Shown one piece after another: positions 28,001 through 40,141 of a DNA stretch of 64,000 bases (positions are counted from its first letter, which is position 1; each line of letters begins with the position of its first letter). The stretch lies in the NCBI GenBank assembly GCA_009746045.1, contig RPFO01000644.1:1031680-1095679 (forward strand), written 5' to 3'. The notes under the pieces are model-generated. The model had not been told where the DNA came from. It saw nothing but the letters and a program-made list of their open reading frames with translations, and made no database searches. This DNA comes from Mesostigma viride. Its lineage: Eukaryota > Streptophyta > Mesostigmatophyceae > Mesostigmatales > Mesostigmataceae. The translations under genes and the position numbers were made by a program.

Positions 28001-29760
28001 TTTCCCAGAAAAAGTCCTAAATTTAGGACCACGTGGAATTAAAATATATACATGCAAACATTAAAATTTGACCCTGGCATTCGTGCCCATGACAGATAAC
28101 ACACTTTTTTAGTTTCTATCAAAAACCTGGGGTCAAATAATTACATTTAGTGCATGAATGGGCCCGGCCTGCCACCTGCCAGACCTCAAAGCGCGAATTT
28201 GGCCAAAATGTGGGTTTTAGGACCATTAGGACCAATTAGTGTCAACGCATTACCATGCTATCCACACGGTCCCTTGAGCATCTTACAAGCGCTAGGGGAC
28301 CCTACGAGGCCTTGGGATGGCGGGGCAGCGTATAACAAGGCCATATATACCCTGCTGTGGCTGCCTCTATATATACGCGTGCTTAACGGTGTCACAGATG
28401 GTGCAGGTAATGCAATATACGGTTGCATGGTTGCTGAGGTTGCCCGGCTTGAACATGGCCCACCCCTTGCGGTAAACTTTCTCTAAGCATATGCCAAACC
28501 TTCTTTGACATCACGGACATGCTGGCCACTACCCAGCGATGAAAAAACAATGCATTTGCATTGCAACTAACACATGAATGCAGCCAAATCAAGTTACAAA
28601 ACAACGTTGTGCTAACATGCAACGCTTTGTGAGCGAATTCAGGGTGCATGTAACACGTAAACCATACTGTATATACTGTCTGAGAACACCCTGAACGACT
28701 GCAGGCCATAGGACCATGGTTTATAACTAACACATGAGTAAAACTGCTCTTACGCATGTGTGTTTTAGCTGCAGCGGACGACGAAGATAGAGACGTAAAA
28801 AATTGTATGACGTAAACCAACTATGTGTGACAGTTATGTGCACAGAGAGCGTCCCCTCTTTTTAGGCATAGCTGGCTGACTCAAAACACCACGACAGCGT
28901 TGCCAGTTACACTCATGATCTAGGACACCCCGGCACGTACCTGCTACTTACGTCGCCTCATTCCAGATGGTTGCAAAAAAGTCGATGAAATCCGCAGCGA
29001 GGTCAGCTTTCCGATAGCTGAGCGCACCAAAGCTGGCCAACCGGTTCGAAAATGATATAAACCACGCTTGTGCTGCGTTCTAGGTCCAAGAAATACCGAA
29101 AGTGAAGACCTATAAGGTGCGCTCGCTGCCCGGCCTGAACGTCCCTAAAACATGGTCAACAATGGAAATCGGGCAAGAATATCACGGCCCAGGCGCTCCC
29201 ATGTCAAATACTCCGTTTCTAAACTCCAGACTATAATCAAAATCGTCCACAAAAATTTCCTGGCTTTATTCGCACCACCATTGCTAATACACTAACATGT
29301 TTGTGCCAAAATCGACCCTCCGCGAGCAGGCGATCTGCGACCCATTTGTGTTGTGCCGCTGTGCTACAGCGCTACACATAAAAACTTGCGCAGGAAATAT
29401 TCACAGCCTTTAAGCATAACTAACAACCTTTCGTTTTTGCTACTGGGCGCCCGAAATGATAAACGCACGTGAAAACGCCGGCCACGATTGTCAGGTCGCC
29501 ATATCCACCTCACTTCATTCCCGCACCCACTTTTTCGCTCCAAAATCGGTTATATTTTTGGTCGAGGTACCTACTTTCCTGCCATTATACCCGGTACCCG
29601 GGTACGGAATCCGGGTACCATGTGCCGGTACCACGGGTCGGGTACATCATGCCGGGTACGGTCCACATGGGGTACGGTCCATATAGTGAACCCCCCCCCC
29701 CGGTACCTCGGTTATAGTGACCACTAGGACGATTTAGGACAAAGTCCTAAATTTAGGACC
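28000..29760. mobile_element. 1.76-kb insertion with identical palindromic ends
   Basis: Both edges carry the same 20-bp palindromic sequence AAAGTCCTAAATTTAGGACC (28,011-28,030 and 29,741-29,760). It interrupts the copia-2 zinc finger: SAPT on the right side joins PTLYN on the left. Possible imperfect 5-bp duplicates are GTTGG (27,995-27,999) and GTGGG (29,761-29,765). The interior is AT-rich with no recognised gene, and near 29,577-29,706 there is a cluster of GGTACC/CGGGTAC motifs. The palindrome core recurs inside the TTAA elements, suggesting kinship or a shared target preference. Confidence 0.7.
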
Positions 29761-30845
29761 GTGGGAGCGCTAACAATAAAGGTGCCCCTATGTAACATGT
29801 GTGCCCCCTCTACCTCGGCTTGGGCCTCATGCCCGTATGCACGGTGCATCTGGTATGCTAACAGTTTCAGGGTGACAGCCTGAGGTGCAGTGGCATTGTC
29901 AGGATTCTCAACAGGTGGGGTGACTACTGGGGTAGTGACATTGGCTAACTGGGCAGCTTCAGAGGCTGCACGAAAGGCCGCCCGTGTGAGCACCTTGCCA
30001 ATGTGAAGATCCACACTAGGGTGGTGTGTACCGAGAACATCTGCCCGCCCAGCATTCTCTTGCACTGTCACAACATTCCTCATAGGCCCAACCGCCCCAG
30101 TATCTAGCTGGGGTGCTGCAGTAGTGCTTGGTCGCTCGGCGTTGTACACACCCGACCTAGAAGACACCACATTGCTTAGGTCACGCATTGTAGATCCGTG
30201 CTCAGTAAGCACGTGATCCTGGCACGACAGTGCCAGAGCAGCATCAACGGATTGTGTGAGCACATCACGGAATGAGACAGGGGATGCAGTCACGTTGCTT
30301 TTAGGAACGACGTCAGGCTCTACGACGGCCCGGTTCAGCGTGACGCATTGAGCAAAAGAAGGGGTATCGAGCGTGCTCTCACCTGACTTTCGTGCTGCCC
30401 GTCGCTCTGCCCACTCCTCGCGTGTGCCGTGGACGACGATGCGCTTGGCCTTGCACGCCTCCACGCTGTGACCACGCAGAACGTCGTGGCACTTGGGGCA
30501 AAGGTTGTCCTCGAGCTCCAGGTCCGGGCGAACTCGGCAGTCATCCCGGACATGGCGACGTCCGAAGCAGCGCTCACAGCGTTGCTTGCGGTCAGTAGAC
30601 GCCCCCTGCTGCCGCTTGGCCGGGGGATTATCACCCTGCTTGGCGTCGCCACCATGCCCGCGCTTGCGCCCTCGCTGGCCCCCGTTGTTGCCGTGGCCGG
30701 CGACCTTTTTCAGGATGGCCGTAAGCTCCGACCGCGTAATTGGAGCCTCTGCGCCTGAAGAAGAAGACGCGCCGGTATCCACCTTGCGCAGGGATGGCAG
30801 AGCGGCCGAGGCAGTCGGCTTGGACTGCGCACTCTTGAAGCGCGG
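29761..30845 (-). CDS. gag: copia-2 Gag C-terminal part with two zinc knuckles
   Basis: A basic linker (GGQRGRKRGHGGD) leads to two Cys/His knuckles, CERCFGRRHVRDDC and CPKCHDVLRGHSVEAC (about 30,485-30,575). A variable spacer follows, and then the first half of the integrase zinc finger (MHRAYGHEAQAEVEGAHML) up to the insertion at 29,760. The N-terminal capsid is missing. The frame runs on upstream to 30,953, but that portion is an out-of-frame reading of the gypsy-2 RNase H, so the element junction is near 30,845. Confidence 0.75.
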
Positions 30846-31424
30846 GGCGCTCGGCATGCACCTCCTCGCAGGTGGTATGGAGCACCCCCATATCCTCATA
30901 GAACCAGTAGTCAGCACGACGGGAGAGGGCGTCGGGCACAACATTGTCCGCACCCTTCACATACTGGATCTTAAAAGGGGCGAACTGGGAAAGGTACTCC
31001 ATCCATCTGGCCTGACGGGGCGTCAGATTTGGCTGCGTCAGGAGGTGAGTCAGGGGCCTATGGTCCGTGTGAATAATCAAACGGGCGGTGTCGAGGTCCC
31101 CTGTCTCGCTGACTGCAACATCAAACTGCGCGCCCAGCAGGTGATGTCGCCATGGCAGCAGTAGACCACAGCCAACAGCTCCTGCTGGTGGACCGGATAG
31201 TTCCGCTCGGCGGGGATCATTGTGCGGGAGATGTACTCAACCGGTTGCAAGCCCTTGCCTTGGTCTTGCAGGAGGACCCCGCCGATAGCCACCTTGCTCG
31301 CATCCGTAGCGACCACAAAAGGAAGGGACGGGTCTGCGGGGAGCACGAGCACGGGGGCTGCAGTCAAACTGGCCTTGAGGGCCTCAAAGGCCTGCTGGCA
31401 CTGTGCCGACCAGACGAAGGACAC
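30846..31424 (-). pseudogene. gypsy-2 RNase H half, inverted
   Basis: It begins SFVWSAQCQQAFEALK, the expected continuation of gypsy-2 RT that stops at 22,478. RNase H blocks are VVATDASKVAIGGVLLQD (Asp), VHQQELLAVVYC (Glu) and, after a frame change near 31,130, IIHTDHRPLTHLL (Asp), then MEYLSQFAPFKIQYV and NVVPDALSRR. The three acidic residues are kept. It is flanked on the right by GACAC and repeat L copy b. Confidence 0.9.
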
Positions 31425-31558
31425 AGTTGAGTAACTCTAGAGCCCTAGGATCTGGCTCTAAGTTCCCCATGTCCGTCCGCACGCCTTCCGCTAGCGTCCG
31501 CTAAGCCGCCGGCTATAATCCGGCGGTCCGATGCGGTCGACCGGTATAAGGGCGGCGC
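31425..31558 (-). repeat. Repeat L, copy b, first part
   Basis: Reverse complement of the end of copy a (starts AGTTGAGTAACTC). It is interrupted at 31,558 by the LARD-like element. The last five bases, GGCGC (31,554-31,558), are the element's target duplication. Confidence 0.88.
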
Positions 31559-32293
31559 TGTTGCATCCCAACGCAACAGTAGACTGTGTTACGCTCCCGC
31601 CGTAACTGCTTGGACGTAGAGTTTGTTACGTCCGTTCAATCGCCCCAGGTTCCGCTGAATTTGGACAAGTGTGCAGAAAGTTATACATGATACCGACTTG
31701 GTGCAGCCGGTTGTGCATGTACCCGGTCAGAACCAATGTGGTACCGTCCGGTAGCTTTAGGTATATGGTCAGCACCTGCGCTGCGTAGTACCTCCCGTGG
31801 CAACAACAGCCAGCATGCACCCTTAATTGTGCCGAATGCGTCCCTAATTGTGTGTACCATGTTTGCTAAGGGCCGGATGGCCCGGCGCCTTTTAGTAGGA
31901 CCAAAAGACAAGTGGGAATTGTGGACATAAATGTGTGAGCCACGTACTTAGTATTATTTGTGTGGTTGCGCCCGACGGCCCATGTCGGCCCACTGTTGAA
32001 GTGTGGTCAGGACAGAGCCGGTGGCAAGGAATATTAGCAAGGAAGGTGGCCCAACCTTCGGACGCGCTTGATACTCAGCTATGGAGTAGCGTCACTACCC
32101 TCCCCTTGGGGAGTGATTAGTTTTTCAACCTTGTCCCATTTAGGTAAAGCCGACCCTGGCATGATTGATAATTTGTATTAATGACGATATTGTAAATTGG
32201 CATTGCATCCCCTGTCCAGTAGGAAAAGATCTTTCGCATTTGAATTAGGTGCTACCTCGGCCCGAGGTTAGACGCCGGGGCTAGGATGTTACA
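31559..32293 (+). repeat. LARD-like 5' LTR
   Basis: 735 bp, TGTTGCATCC ... GATGTTACA. It is followed one base later by TGGACTCGGAGG, a candidate primer-binding site because it starts with TGG (complement of tRNA CCA). The primer tRNA is not identified. Confidence 0.92.
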
Positions 32294-35200
32294 ATGGACT
32301 CGGAGGAACACCTGCAGCGGACAGCCCATTGCTGCAGCGTTTAACTTTAAACATCGTCATGCATTTTATCACCTGCCATCACTTTGCTGCAATCGGGCAA
32401 GCGACATAAGGTACGTTTTTCCTGTTGAGCAAGATCCGTAGTGCTGCCTTAGATATAGGACACCGGATACTCAACGAAATAAACAGATAGAAGCCTGGCA
32501 ATCTTCTGTCTAGGTAGAGCCAAAACGTAGTGAATTTACCCTTGTTTTTGCAGCCCTGCCTGGGCAGCAACGTGTAATTTAGACCCCTTCTGCTGATCAC
32601 GCACCTCGACCCCGGTGCAGCCCTTGACAGCAAGCGTTAGTAGCTCGTCCTTTTAGTGACGATTCCCTTCTCGTATGCATTATAAAAACTATGATTTAGC
32701 TTTCACAGACCTGGCCGCCTGTCAAGTTGCTTTTGCCTGGCCGCCATAGCCCCTTTTCCTGATTATAAAGCGACCAGATTCGGGTCGCCCTGATAGCAGA
32801 GTAAACTGAAATCTTGTGCGTCACTTGCTGCACGAATCTGACCCTTTTTGACGATCCCGTTGCTGCGTAGAGTAACCTGTGGCATGGCTGGCGCAGATTA
32901 GCCCAAGTTGCCTGCGTTGGTTGCCCCTTTTTCTTTATAAACACGAGAGGACAATAGATCTGCCCGGACACCAAGCCCCCGGTCGCCGAGCCTTTGTTTT
33001 CTGCATGATATTCGTGGTTCTTTGGGAATTTACCCACTGGATTTTTCCCATTCAGTTATTTTGACTGCGAGCAACGACATCGTTAGCCTCTTGCTTGTTG
33101 TTTTGAACTTTCATGTCAGCCCCCTTTGCTGGTTCATTGTCTCATGAGTGGTAGCAAGAATGGTTTTTTTTTCTCTCCCATATCCTTCGTGGATTGCTAA
33201 TCCTTCTTGTTATCACGTCAACCTTTGGCATGTTCATACTTCGATTATGCTATTGTTGGCTTGTAATCCAATTTTCTGTGTGCAGCCCCATGTCACACAG
33301 TTCAATACGTCTCCCACCTGATTTCTGTTGTTTGGGCTTGAAACCTAAATTTCTGTGTGTAGCCCCACCAGGTCACACATTTTATGTCACGCTTCTGACC
33401 AAGAGGTTTGCACCAAACTAAAGTTTTATAGTTGGATAGCTGCAGATTACCTTTCCTACAGCTGGAATCCCTCGATCTGCAGCAGGTTGCAGCTCATCAC
33501 ATCATGCCCATGAATCTCTGCTTCCGCCCCATGTGGCTATGACAAACAGTTCAACCCTCTGCTGTCTGTCAGCTCTTGTCTCGTACCTCAAGTGCTTTTG
33601 GCTGTCCCATCCTACTGACGTGCCCTTGTACACTTTCCATAGTGAGAGCTGCGCGTTTACCTTGCTTTGCCAATAACCGCTACATTGCCCTGTGTTGTAG
33701 ATGTAGCATGCTATTTTACTCTCACGTTACCGTCTTCGGATCGCTCACCCTGTGGCATGTCCCCGTACAGCATCTGACCCAAGCACGTGCCATCAAGCAC
33801 GTGATGTAGCCCCAAGCACGTGCCATCCTCACGTGTTTCTGTTCCCGCCAGTGCTCAGATGACGCTCGTATCAGCCTTGGCATCATGAGCCTAATTCTTA
33901 TAGTATAAATCGTAACATCTTACCTTGGTATGTGTGTTGTACTGTATCCTCCTAGTGATACTATATGACTCCGTGCCTGGTTATTTATTTTATTTGTCCC
34001 GTGCCCCCATGGTTGCTAAGGAGTAGCATTGGCTGCTCTAGTTGCCATTCTACGTACGTCTTAAGTGTCTTCCTTGTTCACCCTTCCTACATTTTCTCCC
34101 TTGTATACGGTTCTCGTGGGACCCCACATACCGCAGGGTTCTCGCTATCTTCCTAGCTTTGTACCCTGCCCTGTTATGTGAGGGGGGGAGGGGTGCTACC
34201 GCAGTAAAGCTAGCATTGTTGCTTGACAGCCACCTATACCCAGCCAATCCTCGCTTCCTTGGCTAGTTTTTATTAGTTTTTGTAGGTGTATTTTCTGGCA
34301 CGATCATGCGCACATGCCCTTCCTATGTGTATTGTGCAGTGTTCCTTGTGCACCCCTATGGAGCTAGTGCTGTTTGCCTACTCTCGTGTGCTGGCTGTGC
34401 AGCCCTATAGGTGAAATATCCCCTTTTGCTAAGCTTTGCTTTCGTTCTACACCCTATAAATGATAGCAAGCGCTTGTCCTTGGTGCGCGTCCCAGCTACA
34501 CCGATAATCGAACATTACTGTATGGTGTTTTGAGGCGCACCATTGATGGTAACCCTGACGCTTCCCTGCCATGTACTCTTGATGTCCATATCCCATGTGG
34601 TGTGCCGATGCACTGCCACAAGTGTCATAAGGGACTCACCAGCCCCAAAGAGTCTTCTCTTCATTCCCTATCACAGTGTGTTCAATACACTCGAGGTGTT
34701 GTTATGATGCTATGTTGTACCCAGTTGACGGAGACAACTGTTGTTCAGAAAGTTCTCCCTGGGTTCTTGCCACTCTTGACTGGTCCTTGGCCCCGCCTGC
34801 GCAGATCTACACCGCCTGCAGCCCTTATGATAGTTTCCGCATAGAGCATGTTGTCACTTGCTCAATCATGATATCCTAGCTAAAGAATGTCTCTTTTGTT
34901 TAGCTCTGCCTGAGTGCATGAATCCTAGAGAAGTCTACTCCCTTATGATGATGAGGATTGCTTTGCTATGTTCCCATTATGCACAATGATTTCTTCCCAA
35001 CCCCTATTGGTGGAGATATTGAGTATTTGTGTTCAGTCATGTGGACACTTGTTTGGCATAATTAAACTGTGATGTGGTTTAAGAATCGCCTGACATGATC
35101 AGATGGCCCCGTGCTCGTTGAGTCCGTTTGGTGATTTTTCCATGCCTCCCAATTAATGGACGTGATTTTTCTGATGCTGCGGTAACTTAGGTCTAACTCA

Positions 35201-38200
35201 TCTTTAGTTGACATGAATTACATGTGCCCACGCAATTTCCTCCTACGTATATGTTGTGAGGCTCCAGGGCATGACAATGCAACTACTGGCGTACCCCTTA
35301 CTAATGCTGGCATGGTGGGCTTAATTTCGCTCGCTGTTGCACACAGATCCTATATATTATCTCCCACTAATTGCAACCATGCATGCCATGTGACTGCCGC
35401 ACTTACTAGGACAAGAACGGGCATACCACTGCCCCTCCTTCCTCATGGTAATAATACCGATATTGCCCTAATGTTTTAATTACTTGCCATGAACCATAAT
35501 GTGCCCTGCATGGTGTCTTGTGTGCCCCATGCATCTCTCGCCTCTTGTAGGGATTGAGATTGCTATGTCCCTCGGCTACTCCGTTCCTCTCATGGCAAAT
35601 GCTTTATGCAAAGTTCTTGGGATGTACCTTTATCAGTCTTTGACAATGATGGTTCTCACTATGAAGTTGCGCTCGTGATGTGCATTGAAGTTTCCCTCTC
35701 ATATTGGTTGAAAGTGATACCCTTGTTGTACGAACTTGGTGACTAAAACATTGGAATCATCATCACTTCCCTTATCCCATGAGGCTATTTCCCCCGCCAC
35801 ATTTAATTCTCATGTTGAGGTCGTGGCATAACTAACAACGCTATCCTGCATTCCATGGCCTAAACATGTGCCCTCGGACGATTCCGTGACTACTCTGTTT
35901 GCACATGGTGTGCTGGGTGGATTGTTCTTGCCATGATAATATGCATGGGGAAGCCAATTTTCGTCGAGGCATATATTGTACATAGGACCTGAGCTCATTT
36001 TGGCCCCCATTATGATAAAACAAGTCTTGGACACGTGAACGTGACCTGTGCAAGATGCTTAGCCTCGTGTTGGACTTGTATGGAATGAATGTTTCATGGA
36101 TGCTTAATAAATGTTTCGTTTTACATTCCTTCCTAAAGCCCGCCCTCGCTAGCAGTTTTGCTAGCATAATACCATATATACCGTGTTTGACACCTCTCCT
36201 GCTTGGACATGTACCCCAAGTCGGGCACAGAGACTCTTAATGTTGTTGACTGTTGACGTGGGTGGCACCATTCTTCCTTCTCATGATTGTCCGTTATGAG
36301 TGTGAGGATATGGTACATGAACCCCCGGATGCTTGTATTGTAACAGTGACCGGTCCTATAGCCCGGGCATGGCAGCCTACCAAACCAATGACCCTTGTAC
36401 TTGCAGTTTTCAGCTGCAACCTGTCACATCAATGACCCTTGTACCCTCAGTTTTCAAATGCCATCCGTCACATCCATGACTTGGATCTCTTTTGAAGCAT
36501 TACCCAACTAGGAATCTCGTTTTCCTCACCCCGCGATGCTAACTATGGCCAGCCTTGCTCGGGTCCGCTATCTATCCCTCCCATGGATTCATGCGCCTCC
36601 ACATCCTTCCCGGCCTAGCCAATACTCTTGGGACACCTTCGTGCATCCCATAGCGTGGGCGCTATGATCTGATAGGGGGGGAGGAGAGCTCTTGGAAAGA
36701 CGGTCTTAGTGCATTGGCAGATAGACTTAATACCTGGTTGTGCGCACTCTAATCGAGTTGAATAGGTTTAAATTTTGCTTGCACTAGTGACTTTTGGAAA
36801 TGCTTGTTCACAATCTTCGCTCTGGACTTAGGTACAGTGTGAACATCCATGTTGTCTCCTTGATACATCAATGTCACGTAAATGGTTAGTTTGCCTTACC
36901 TGCACGTGGAATCATTCGTGAACAGTGTGCATGTTTTGGATGGTTGCTAAAAACTCTCTGGAGGGAGTGATCTAGCCTCACATGCCATATGGATGGTAGA
37001 GGACTGTGTTATGGCTGCCAACGGACCCATGATAGTCGTGATCCTTGTGGGTGTTGTCTTTTGGGTTGGCCTATACGTCTTGAATGCACATGCCATCGAA
37101 GCGTTTCCTTACAGTACTTACCCTTGTGGAAAACAACCAACCAACAGACCAGAACGCAATTCCCCAGACCCAACTACACATCGAGCCACCTTGCAGATGT
37201 GGCGTCAATGACAGTCGGTACCTAAACGTCCGACATCAACCACGATGTTTCAGCTACCGAACGTGACTTCAGTTGGTTCAGGACTGGCGATTTTGCGGCT
37301 GCATTCGACATTTCTAACCCACGCAAGCTAATGGCCTGGCAGTCGACATGGAGAAGGTCCGGTGCCCAGCTGCCTACCGTATGGAACAGTGACCGCACAT
37401 CGCCTAACCCCTGTGGTAGAGCCGCAATGAATGGCTCATGGGCTGGAGCCCTGTTACCATCCATCGTGCACCCTAGCTGCGTCAGCCTCTGTCACTTGCC
37501 CCGTTTGGCATTGCCTCATTATTGGTGGAGTGTGCGACGGCAGACCGGTTTGGCCCATGTCGTTGGGATGCTCGCCCTCGTCGTGTGCGCCCACATCGCC
37601 TCGTGGACATTGTCAACAAGCATGGTGTGCGCGTGTCGCCGTGACGGCTGCTGGCAATGCCCGACCCACAAGACGGCAGCAGTGACCCCAGTGGCGCCTA
37701 GATGTGATCAGCTTCAATGGCTGCCCCGACGTCAGTGCCCCCGTCCAAACATGTTGTGGATGAAGTCGCCCCATGCGTTGAACTGAGTCTCGGGCGCGTC
37801 TGCGATGGGTGGTGGCGCATCCGCACCTCCCGCGGTATTACTCGCGTCGTTGTCATATGGCGCCCGCGACAGTCCAGAGAAGAGAAGTCAAGGCAGTCGC
37901 GCATTGCGACGGCCCCTGCTTGCAAGCTCACTGTCTCCGATGGATCAGCCCCCGTGCCGGCCGTGAACAGCTGACGCCTTGGTATCTTCACAGCGACCCG
38001 TGCACATCCGCCCGTCATAAGAGTCTCTGCTCGAGCGTCATGCTGATCCGCCTCGTGTTCGGCTCTCCATGCTTCTTCTGGGGCGACGACACCGGCCCTC
38101 GTTGGCGGCATTTCATGCTGCCGCGGTCCTCATGCCTCTCCGAATGCGAGTGCTGACTCTGGAGACATTGGTGGCACATCATGCTGTCCCAGCCCCTCGC

Positions 38201-39150
38201 CGCCTTTTCAATTGTTGGTGCGACATTGACCGGATTGCTTCAACCTGCGTTGCTACGACAATCTGCGTTTCATGGCTGTAGCCGCCCCTTCGCCTTGACA
38301 TTCGGTCACCGACTACTGTTGCGCCTCGTCGTGCATTGGCGCACTGAGGCGCCCATATGGTCATCACGCCGTTCAGGTATGAAGTGTCCGGCCGCCATGG
38401 CCCTTTCTCTTGGGCCCCTATGCCGAGAACGTTACCAAGGTGTGATCGAATCCTGATGTCTAGTATGGCGACACTTTTATGTCGGTTGCATGCGGCATAT
38501 CTTCGTGCGACCGTGGTCTTTCAACCACGTCTGCGTTGCGCCGCCCACGTGGTATCGATCGGCGTCGCCGGCGACTTTAAGCATGTCACGCCATGCTGCA
38601 CATGTCCCTGTTTATCGAGATAAGACCCAGTTGCTTCTCTGAGGTCGTGCTGTAAAGCATTCCTCATGTTGTTGAGCATATTTGTATCTCCCAGCTTCAA
38701 GTGGTGCCTCACTTGTTGAGTGCACGTTATTAGGCTACTCGAGTCGAGTGTGAGCTGCCACTTTCAGGACCCGGAGTAGGTAGCCGGCCTTACGCCAACC
38801 TGGACCCATTCTTTTTTTTTACTCGTGTAAGGGTCCCGGTAGATAGGACCCATGCAGGAGTGGGATGATAGAGGCCATGGGAATGACCTTGCAAAGGAGA
38901 AGCAGCCAGTCGGTAAGGTGGTGCGCCCACGCCTTGACCAATGGAGGCCTGATACCATCAGTATCAGGAGAGTCCCCGCCGTTTGAAACAGGTTCCAGTC
39001 AGGCAGGCCCCCGCCCTGGCGAACAAGTCACACGAACTGTTTATTCTGGCGACTGCTGATCCCTGTAAGGCCGTACTCGTGGTTGAAGTCTGAAAGCCCC
39101 TGCATGATATAGGGTTGTTGATGGTTCCTCCCTTCGGCTCCCACCTCATG
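32294..39150 (+). other. LARD-like internal region, no supported gene
   Basis: About 6.9 kb in which all open frames are short (150 codons or fewer) and none shows a retroelement or host motif on either strand. 32,900-36,500 is pyrimidine-rich; 37,300-38,600 is more GC-rich with overlapping open frames on both strands that look like composition effects. It may hold long non-coding sequence needed for packaging, or strongly decayed coding sequence. Confidence 0.6.
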
Positions 39151-39165
39151 GAGGAGGGGGAGGAG
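39151..39165 (+). promoter_or_regulatory. LARD-like polypurine tract
   Basis: GAGGAGGGGGAGGAG lies directly against the 3' LTR start and fixes the element's strand as plus. Confidence 0.85.
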
Positions 39166-39904
39166 TGTTGCATCCCAACGCAACAGTAGACTGTGTTACG
39201 CTCCCGCCGTAACTGCTTGGACGTAGAGTTTGTTACGTCCGTTCAATCGCCCCAGGTTCCGCTGAATTTGGACAAGTGTGCAGAAAGTTATACATGATAC
39301 CGACTTGGTGCAGCCGGTTGTGCATGTACCCGGTCAGAACCAATGTGGTACCGTCCGGTAGCTTTAGGTATATGGTCAGCACCTGCGCTGCGTAGTACCT
39401 CCCGTGGCAACAACAGCCAGCATGCACCCTTAATTGTGCCGAATGCGTCCCTAATTGTGTGTACCATGTTTGCTAAGGGCCGGATGGCCCGGCGCCTTTT
39501 AGTAGGACCAAAAGACAAGTGGGAATTGTGGACATAAATGTGTGAGCCACGTACTTAGTATTATTTGTGTGGTTAATTGCGCCCGACGGCCCATGTCGGC
39601 CCACTGTTGAAGTGTGGTCAGGACAGAGCCGGTGGCAAGGAATATTAGCAAGGAAGGTGGCCCAACCTTCGGACGCGCTTGATACTCAGCTATGGAGTAG
39701 CATCACTACCCTCCCCTTGGGGAGTGATTAGTTTTTCAACCTTGTCCCATTTAGGTAAAGCCGACCCTGGCATGATTGATAATTTGTATTAATGACGATA
39801 TTGTAAATTGGCATTGCATCCCCTGTCCAGTAGGAAAAGATCTTTCGCATTTGAATTAGGTGCTACCTCGGCCCGAGGTTAGACGCCGGGGCTAGGATGT
39901 TACA
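39166..39904 (+). repeat. LARD-like 3' LTR
   Basis: 739 bp, nearly identical to 31,559-32,293. It ends GATGTTACA before target duplication GGCGC at 39,905-39,909. Confidence 0.92.
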
Positions 39905-39909
39905 GGCGC

Positions 39910-40122
39910 CTAGGGCCGGCGCCACCTAGGCCCCAGTCCGGGGCCTTATCCGGGTCGGTACGGACAGCTAGCTTGTCCCACGGTTACGGCTAACCGGATA
40001 GGCTTTGCTGGCTAAGACATAAACCAGTGGTTGGCCAGCTCCGACAGCAGTTCTCTGTGTTCACCTTATCCCAAGCTCAACGTGACCGACCGCCATAGCT
40101 CAGCCGGTCGGTGGCATTAACT
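39910..40122 (-). repeat. Repeat L, copy b, second part
   Basis: Reverse complement of the first part of copy a, ending GGCATTAACT at 40,122. With 31,425-31,558 it makes about 347 bp, matching the 349-bp copy a. Confidence 0.88.
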
Positions 40123-40141
40123 TGTATTCATAAAAATCCCG

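Larger units (their letters stand above)
31559..39904 (+). mobile_element. LARD-like LTR retrotransposon without recognisable genes
   Basis: A complete element: LTRs at 31,559-32,293 (735 bp) and 39,166-39,904 (739 bp), TG...CA ends, and target duplication GGCGC at 31,554-31,558 and 39,905-39,909. The LTRs differ by a 4-bp AATT insertion and one substitution (GTAGCG versus GTAGCA) that I noticed, so insertion is recent. Internal 6.87 kb lacks any gag or pol motif. Large retrotransposon derivatives (LARDs) have this layout and borrow proteins from autonomous relatives. The strand is set by the primer site and polypurine tract. Confidence 0.9.

Noticed and set aside
37331-38111. Overlapping 140-150 codon frames on both strands in the LARD-like element
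   Set aside because: There is no motif on either strand, and the composition explains the open frames. They cannot be supported as genes.
22479-40122. The inverted L copies as terminal inverted repeats of one giant DNA transposon
   Set aside because: The gypsy-2 gene and the GTGTC/GACAC duplication are continuous across L only if L itself was the insertion, which supports inversion instead.
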